Shown one piece after another: positions 51,700 to 56,412 of a DNA stretch of 56,412 bases. A model generated the notes under the pieces. It saw nothing but the letters and a program-made list of their open reading frames with translations. It made no database searches and was not told where the DNA came from. Both the position numbers and the translations under genes were made by a program. Within the stretch, counting starts at the first letter, position 1; each line of letters starts with the position of its first letter. This DNA is from an uncultured Clostridia bacterium (GTDB lineage: Bacteria > Bacillota > Clostridia > Peptostreptococcales > Anaerovoracaceae), in contig CAKQHH010000010.1 of assembly GCA_934234035.1 (NCBI GenBank), positions 1 to 56,412 on the forward strand, in the 5' to 3' direction.

Positions 51700-52791
51700 C
51701 TATTTCTCTCTCTTGTAGAATGGCAGTTTCACCATTTCTGCATCGATCATTCTTCCGCGAACCTCTACCTGGCAAGCCGCACCGATTTCTCTGTCCGCTG
51801 CTTCAACGATTGCCATCGCATAGGATCCCTTGAGGTAAGGCAGGAATGTTCCGGATGTGGTTACGCCCACTTTCTTTCCGTCTCTGTATACGTCGCATTC
51901 CTCTCTCAGAATTCCTCTTCCGGTAACCTTCAGGCCCACTCTGCGCTGCTTCAGCGGAGTTGCTGCCTCGATGGCTTCCTTACCGATGAATTCCGGCTTG
52001 TCCATCTTTACGGCAAATCCCAGGCCGGCAACCTTCGGGGAAATCTCGTCGTTCATTTCGTGTCCGTACAGAGGCATTGCTGCTTCCATTCTCAGCGTAT
52101 CTCTTGCACCCAGGCCGCATGGAAGAATTCCATATTCCTGACCTGCATCCATCAGCAGTTCCCAAGCTTCCACCGCTCTGTCTGCCGGCATGTAGATTTC
52201 GAAACCATCTTCGCCGGTGTATCCGGTACGGGAAATCATGCACGGAATTCCCTGCATCTCGGTGTCAAATACGCAAGTATAGTATCCTGCCGGGATTGCT
52301 TCCGGCTTCGCAACCTTCGCCAGAACCTTCTCGGAGTTCGGACCCTGCAGTGCCAGCTGGCCCCACTCTGCGGATACGTTGGACAGTTCTACACCGTCAA
52401 TCTTGTGATCCACCATCCACTGGAAATCCTTCTCGGTGTTTGCCGCATTTACAACGACGAAATAATCGTTGTCCGCCTTCTTGTAAACGATCAGATCGTC
52501 TACGGTACCACCGTTCTCATTGCACATTGGGCTGTATCTCGCACAGCCGTCTTTCAGATCCGTGTAGTCGTTCGTCAACACGTGATTCAGGAACTCCAGT
52601 GCCTTCTCGCCCTGAACCAGAATCTCTCCCATATGGGAAACGTCGAACAGACCGCACTCCGTCCGTACTGCCATATGCTCTTTTTTGATACCGGCTTCGT
52701 ACTGAACCGGCAACAGAAAACCACCGAAGTCCACGATGCTTCCACCGTACTTCACATGGGTGTCATAAAGGGGTGTTTTTTTTCCTTCCAC
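51700..52791 (-). CDS. gcvT: Glycine cleavage system aminomethyltransferase (T protein)
   Basis: A 363-residue tetrahydrofolate-dependent enzyme that releases ammonia and makes methylene-THF. Marks: KKTPLYDTHVKYGG, DVSHMGEI with catalytic Asp region, DDLIVYK and SRTGYTGEDGFEIY. First gene of the operon. The start appears to be GTG at 52791, preceded by GAGGT at good spacing; no ATG in the frame fits better. The promoter at 52826-52854 leaves only about 30 nt of leader, so there is no room for a glycine riboswitch downstream of it. Confidence 0.96.
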   Translation of the reverse strand: MEGKKTPLYDTHVKYGGSIVDFGGFLLPVQYEAGIKKEHMAVRTECGLFDVSHMGEILVQGEKALEFLNHVLTNDYTDLKDGCARYSPMCNENGGTVDDLIVYKKADNDYFVVVNAANTEKDFQWMVDHKIDGVELSNVSAEWGQLALQGPNSEKVLAKVAKPEAIPAGYYTCVFDTEMQGIPCMISRTGYTGEDGFEIYMPADRAVEAWELLMDAGQEYGILPCGLGARDTLRMEAAMPLYGHEMNDEISPKVAGLGFAVKMDKPEFIGKEAIEAATPLKQRRVGLKVTGRGILREECDVYRDGKKVGVTTSGTFLPYLKGSYAMAIVEAADREIGAACQVEVRGRMIDAEMVKLPFYKREK

Positions 52792-52825
52792 TTTTGTACC
52801 TCCATTCGTACATTAATTCTTTCCT

Positions 52826-52854
52826 ATATTATCATTCACAAAATCCGCCGTCAA
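52826..52854 (-). promoter_or_regulatory. Promoter of the glycine cleavage operon
   Basis: On the minus strand TTGACG (52849-52854), 17 nt, TAATAT (52826-52831). Apart from this and the hairpin at 52956-52989, the 400-bp gap 52792-53191 holds no gene I support; no glycine riboswitch core was found. Confidence 0.75.
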
Positions 52855-52955
52855 TATGCCTAAACCCCTTGTGGAATAAGTTATTTTTTTATCTATTACA
52901 ATTTTCTTTTACTGATTTTGTGCCCCCCGCAAAATAAAGGAAAATCAAAAAAGAA

Positions 52956-52989
52956 AAACAGGTATATGTTGGAGGCCATATACCTGTTT
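52956..52989 (-). terminator. Terminator upstream of the glycine cleavage promoter
   Basis: AAACAGGTATATG and CATATACCTGTTT around TTGGAGGC; on the minus strand it runs into TTTTTCTTTTTT. It ends transcription from the FAD dehydrogenase gene, or from an unrecognised short RNA between 52990 and 53190. Confidence 0.8.
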
Positions 52990-53191
52990 CTTCACTACGA
53001 AATTATTAATTAAGAAAGAACAATTAAGGAAAATGTTTTGCTGTCGTTTTGTTTGCTTTTCCTGACACCCATATAATAGCAAGCTTATATGTAGATTCGG
53101 TAAAGACTCCTTAGTCGTTGTATGTGGATACTGTAGCACTCTCCCAACACAGACGTGCACATTTCCGTCATATTCTTTCTCCCGCCGTCAC

Positions 53192-54571
53192 TTAGTCGTT
53201 CAATCCCAGAATATCTCTGGCCACGAACACGCCGCTGGCGGATGCGTGGGACAGGGAATGGGTCACGCCGCTGCCGTCCCCGATGACGTACAGTCCCGGA
53301 TACTTCGTCTCCAGATGTTCATCCAACTGCACTTCCATGTTGTAGAATTTCACTTCCACGCCGTAAAGCAATGTATCGTCGTTGGCGGTTCCCGGAGCGA
53401 TCTTATCCAATGCGTAAATCATTTCGATAATTCCGTCCAGAATTCGCTTCGGCAGCACCAGACTCAAATCCCCCGGTGTCGCCTGCAATGTCGGAATTAC
53501 CGTGTTGCGCTTCATTCTTTTTTCCGTACTCCGGCGGCCTCGCTCCAGATCGCCGAAACGCTGCACGATTACACCGCCTCCCAGCATATTGGACAGTCTG
53601 GCGATGCTTTCGCCGTACCCGTTGCTGTCTTTGAACGGCTCGGAGAAGTGCTTGGACACCAGCAGGGCAAAGTTGGTATTCTCCGTCTTCTTGTCCGCTC
53701 CGTCGAAGCTGTGGCCGTTCACCGTCACGATTCCGTTGGTATTTTCGTTTACCACAAAACCCTGTGGATTCATGCAGAACGTCCGCACGTTGTCCTCGAA
53801 CTTCTTGGTGCGGTATACGATTTTGCTCTCGTACAGCTGATCCGTCAGATCCTCAAAAATCACCGACGGCAGTTCCACCCGAACGCCCAGGTCCACGCGG
53901 TTGGAGCTGGTTGGAATCTCCAGATCCCGGCACAGCTTCTCCATCCACTTGCTGCCGCTTCGGCCCACGGAGATGATGCACTTGTCGCACTCCGCCGTGC
54001 TGCCGTCTCGGCCGATGACCCGGTAGGTCCCGTCTTCCAGCGCCTCCACCGTTTCCACCGGTGCGCGGAAGTGGAAGTCCACCTTGTCCTGCAGCTCTTT
54101 ATAAATATTTTCCAGAACGATATAGTTCACGTCCGTTCCCAGATGGCGAACGGATGCGTTCAGCAATGTAAGTTTGTTCTGCATGCAGATCTTCTTGAAC
54201 TTGGACCCCACGGTGGAATACTTCTTCGTATCGCCGCCGCCCTTGGCGCAATTGATTTCATCCACGTAATTCATCAATTCCAGCGCCTTCTCCCGGCCGA
54301 TATATTCGTACAGCGTCCCGCCAAAATCGTTGGTAATGTTGTACTTCCCGTCAGAGAACGCGCCGGCGCCGCCGAAGCCGTTCATGATAGCGCAAGTCGG
54401 GCAGTTGATGCAAGCTTTTACATTTTTTCCGTCGATGGGACATTTTCTCTTCTCCAAAGGATTTCCCTCTTCGAAAACGCCCACCTTCAATTCCGGATTC
54501 TTTTTTGTCAGCTCATAGGCTGAGAAAATTCCTCCCGGGCCGGCACCCACGATGATTACGTCATACTTCAT
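53192..54571 (-). CDS. FAD-dependent dehydrogenase, COG2509 family
   Basis: A 459-residue FAD protein of the uncharacterised COG2509 dehydrogenase family. FAD site VIIVGAGPGGIFSAYEL at the N-terminus, a Cys group KACINCPTCAIMNGFGGAGAF (about 65-85, in parts CINCPTC and GFGGAGAF), and VIGDGSGVTHSLSHASASG near the end. The CxxCxxC group could hold metal or a cluster, unlike most members' plain FAD fold, so treat that as inference. Function is not established. Start 54571 behind AGGAGCGAG. 52 nt downstream of the CoA-transferase gene in the same direction, so possibly cotranscribed. Confidence 0.85.
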   Translation of the reverse strand: MKYDVIIVGAGPGGIFSAYELTKKNPELKVGVFEEGNPLEKRKCPIDGKNVKACINCPTCAIMNGFGGAGAFSDGKYNITNDFGGTLYEYIGREKALELMNYVDEINCAKGGGDTKKYSTVGSKFKKICMQNKLTLLNASVRHLGTDVNYIVLENIYKELQDKVDFHFRAPVETVEALEDGTYRVIGRDGSTAECDKCIISVGRSGSKWMEKLCRDLEIPTSSNRVDLGVRVELPSVIFEDLTDQLYESKIVYRTKKFEDNVRTFCMNPQGFVVNENTNGIVTVNGHSFDGADKKTENTNFALLVSKHFSEPFKDSNGYGESIARLSNMLGGGVIVQRFGDLERGRRSTEKRMKRNTVIPTLQATPGDLSLVLPKRILDGIIEMIYALDKIAPGTANDDTLLYGVEVKFYNMEVQLDEHLETKYPGLYVIGDGSGVTHSLSHASASGVFVARDILGLND

Positions 54572-54623
54572 ACTTCTCGCTCCTTGCTTTTGTCGCATTT
54601 GTTTTTATGGTATTGCGAAAGCC

Positions 54624-55994
54624 TTAGAGATACTCAATCTTGCTGGTATTTCGCCAAATCCCCATTTTCTCCGCTTCGCGAATCAGATCCTCCCGGAAGT
54701 CCGGATGGGCAATGCTGATCAGCATCTCCGCCCGCTGCCAGGTGGATTTACCCTTCAGATTCACCGCACCGAATTCGGTCACCACGTAGTTCACCGCAGC
54801 TCTCGGCGTCGTCACGATGGATCCCGCCGGAAGTACCGGATGAATCAGAGAATGCAGCTTTCCGTTGGAATCCCGCCGCGTGGAATGAGTGCACATAAAA
54901 CTCTTGCCGTTCTTCGACGCAAAAGCCCCCTGCACGAAGTCCAGCTGTCCGCCGGTTCCGCTCACCTGGCGATACCCCGCGCTCTCCGAACAAACCTGGC
55001 CGAACAGGTCCAGACCGATACAGCTGTTGATGGAGATGAAATTATCGATCTCCGAAATAGTGTGCACGTTATTCACGTAATCCACCGGCGCGCAGCAGCA
55101 AATCGGGTTGTCATCGATAAAATCATACAGCGCTTTACTGCCCACCGCCGCGGTGTAGACGCTGAGACCCTTGTCCCGAGTCTTGTTGTTGGTGAGCTTG
55201 CCCGCGTAGTACAGATTCATAAAAGCATCCACCAGCACTTCGCTGTGTCCGCCCAGGTCCCGGATATCCGACTCGGCCAGCATTTTGCCGATGCTGTTGG
55301 GAACCGCGCCGATTCCCAGCTGCAGCACACTGCCATTGCGAATTTCGCTGACGATGTATTCCGCAATCCGGCGGTCCTCCGGATCCGCATCCTTCGGCAA
55401 GGACTCCGGAATGTCCGGGCTGTCCCCTTCGATGATGTAATTCACATCCGAAATATTGATATGGGATTCGTACCCCAAAGCAATCGGCATCTTCTCGTTG
55501 ACTTCCACAATCACCTTCTTGGACGCCTTGATAATTCCGTGCAGGTCCGCATTGGTCGGCCCGAAATTGAAGTTGCCGTATTTGTCCATCGGCGCTACCT
55601 GAATGCAGCAGATGTCGAACTGATTTCCCTCCAAGGACCAATACAACGGCTCTTCGTTGAACATGATCGGCACGTACCACGTATTTCCGGACTCCGACAT
55701 TCTCCGGTCCATTCCCGTAAAATGAGAAGAATAGAAGCGCACTCGCTCCACCGGCTGCTTCGCCTTAAACGTCTCCAAATAGTCGTTCCGCACCGCCACT
55801 TCCGTCTGAATCTCCACGCCCCGCAGCAGGGTGTCGTTCTTCAGGCGCTCTCCCAACGCTCGATCCATGTATACCGAGGTGCCTGTGCCTACACCGAAAT
55901 GAAGGCGGTAGTTACTCTTGACCAGGCTGGCTGCAAACTCCGCAGAAATCAGTTTGGTCTTATACTCCCCCTGCACCTGTTTAATATCGTACAT
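54624..55994 (-). CDS. Butyrate/4-hydroxybutyrate-type CoA-transferase
   Basis: A 456-residue enzyme of the acetyl-CoA hydrolase/transferase family, moving CoA between acyl groups, typically butyryl-CoA and acetate or 4-hydroxybutyrate. Catalytic Glu is probably the one in GGHSEVLVDAF (about residue 252); SESAGYRQVSGTGGQLDF and YVVTEFGAVNLKG are the C-terminal family segments. It would end a butyrate or amino-acid fermentation path and make acetyl-CoA or ATP. Distinguishing butyryl-CoA:acetate from 4-hydroxybutyrate transferase is not possible by eye. ATG 55994 follows GGAGGGG. Confidence 0.88.
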   Translation of the reverse strand: MYDIKQVQGEYKTKLISAEFAASLVKSNYRLHFGVGTGTSVYMDRALGERLKNDTLLRGVEIQTEVAVRNDYLETFKAKQPVERVRFYSSHFTGMDRRMSESGNTWYVPIMFNEEPLYWSLEGNQFDICCIQVAPMDKYGNFNFGPTNADLHGIIKASKKVIVEVNEKMPIALGYESHINISDVNYIIEGDSPDIPESLPKDADPEDRRIAEYIVSEIRNGSVLQLGIGAVPNSIGKMLAESDIRDLGGHSEVLVDAFMNLYYAGKLTNNKTRDKGLSVYTAAVGSKALYDFIDDNPICCCAPVDYVNNVHTISEIDNFISINSCIGLDLFGQVCSESAGYRQVSGTGGQLDFVQGAFASKNGKSFMCTHSTRRDSNGKLHSLIHPVLPAGSIVTTPRAAVNYVVTEFGAVNLKGKSTWQRAEMLISIAHPDFREDLIREAEKMGIWRNTSKIEYL

Positions 55995-56179
55995 TCTGTC
56001 CCCTCCGTTATTCTAAGATCTCCTAAGAAATAACAAACATACCTTGTTGTATTCTATAATATTCCGAATAAAAAGACAAGTGAAGTTTGTATGTAGAGAA
56101 CAAATTCACAGCATTAATAAGCGGCATCCTCGCGCCTTTCCCCGTCCCGTTAGCGAGCGGTCCGTATAAAATCGCATAA

Positions 56180-56209
56180 AAAAACACGAAGCGAAATGCT
56201 CCGTGTTTT
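56180..56209 (-). terminator. Terminator after tRNA-Ile (end of rRNA operon)
   Basis: On the minus strand AAAACACGGAGC pairs imperfectly with CGCTTCGTGTTTT, then a T-run. Confidence 0.8.
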
Positions 56210-56211
56210 CG

Positions 56212-56288
<77 letters not shown>

Positions 56289-56300
56289 AAATAGGAAAAA

Positions 56301-56412
56301 ACCGGCGACTTCCTAATTTCCCAGGCAGCTTCCCACCAAGTATCTTCAGCGCTGGAGAGCTTAACTTCTGTGTTCGGGATGGGAACAGGTGTATCCTCTC
56401 TGCTATAATCAC
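56301..56412 (-). rRNA. 5S ribosomal RNA (5' end beyond window)
   Basis: On the minus strand the core CCCATCCCGAACACAGAAGT (56362-56385 region) and GATACTTGGTGGGAAGCTGC are typical of clostridial 5S rRNA. About 112 nt are visible; a few 5' bases lie past the window end. 3' end is near 56301. Confidence 0.93.

Noticed and set aside
52945..53160. 71-codon minus-strand frame before the glycine cleavage promoter
   Set aside because: Starts on GTG without a ribosome binding site and runs through the terminator hairpin.
52792..53191. Glycine riboswitch upstream of gcvT
   Set aside because: A GGGAGAG stretch exists near 53140, but the second conserved part (CCGAAGG…GCAAA) is absent and the promoter lies downstream.

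Overview
The window is about 56 kb of chromosome from an anaerobic, low-to-mid GC Firmicute. The signs are a [FeFe] hydrogenase, a butyrate/4-hydroxybutyrate-type CoA-transferase, a 2-hydroxyacyl-CoA-dehydratase-like cluster protein with its ATPase activator, a split (gcvPA/gcvPB) glycine cleavage operon, an LTA-synthase-like enzyme, DUF3793 and DUF3343 proteins, and AGGAGG-type ribosome binding sites. A member of the Clostridia (perhaps the Anaerovoracaceae/Mogibacterium side) fits best, but that placement is inference. Most genes look like stable chromosome. I see no prophage, IS element or CRISPR array.

Layout. 1-5.6 kb: a tandem palindromic repeat array (A), a phosphatase/LTA-synthase pair, an acetyltransferase, and DUF3793 plus flavodoxin. 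5.6-14.4 kb: two giant secreted proteins on the minus strand, a CotH-kinase protein and an NAGPA + metallophosphoesterase protein. 14.6-17.5 kb: an HD-domain protein, three small exported or membrane hypotheticals (one with a frameshifted signal peptide), and palindrome array C. 17.5-24.6 kb (minus): tyrS behind a Tyr-codon leader peptide and attenuator, a stand-alone [FeFe] hydrogenase, then rpmE, prfA, ywlC, rpiB and upp. 24.9-33.1 kb (plus): coaBC, then a three-gene cluster of a 1600-residue HD/HEAT/nucleotidyltransferase/PRTase fusion, a lactate-dehydrogenase-fold protein lacking two catalytic residues, and a flavodoxin-fold protein with a Cys motif. 33.4-40.8 kb: Rpn-type nuclease, acetyltransferase, hydrolase, and an ECF sigma factor with a probable membrane anti-sigma, separated by small exported proteins and a duplicated membrane gene; then palindrome array B. 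40.8-46 kb: thrH, a double-cubane-type protein with activase and DUF3343, a small membrane protein, and hipBA. 46-52.9 kb (minus): gcvT-gcvH-gcvPA-gcvPB-lplA-lpdA, one complete glycine cleavage operon with lipoate attachment and recycling enzymes. 53-56.4 kb: an FAD dehydrogenase, a CoA-transferase, tRNA-Ile, and the 5S rRNA at the end of an rRNA operon.

The best candidates for undescribed biology are three. (1) Arrays A and B share a 52-nt palindrome-ended unit in opposite orientations, with compensatory stem changes, and array C is built from a related palindrome. (2) The tyrS leader has a 19-codon peptide with three consecutive Tyr codons and mutually exclusive antiterminator and terminator pairings. 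(3) The 1600-residue fusion protein travels with two unusual redox-fold partners.
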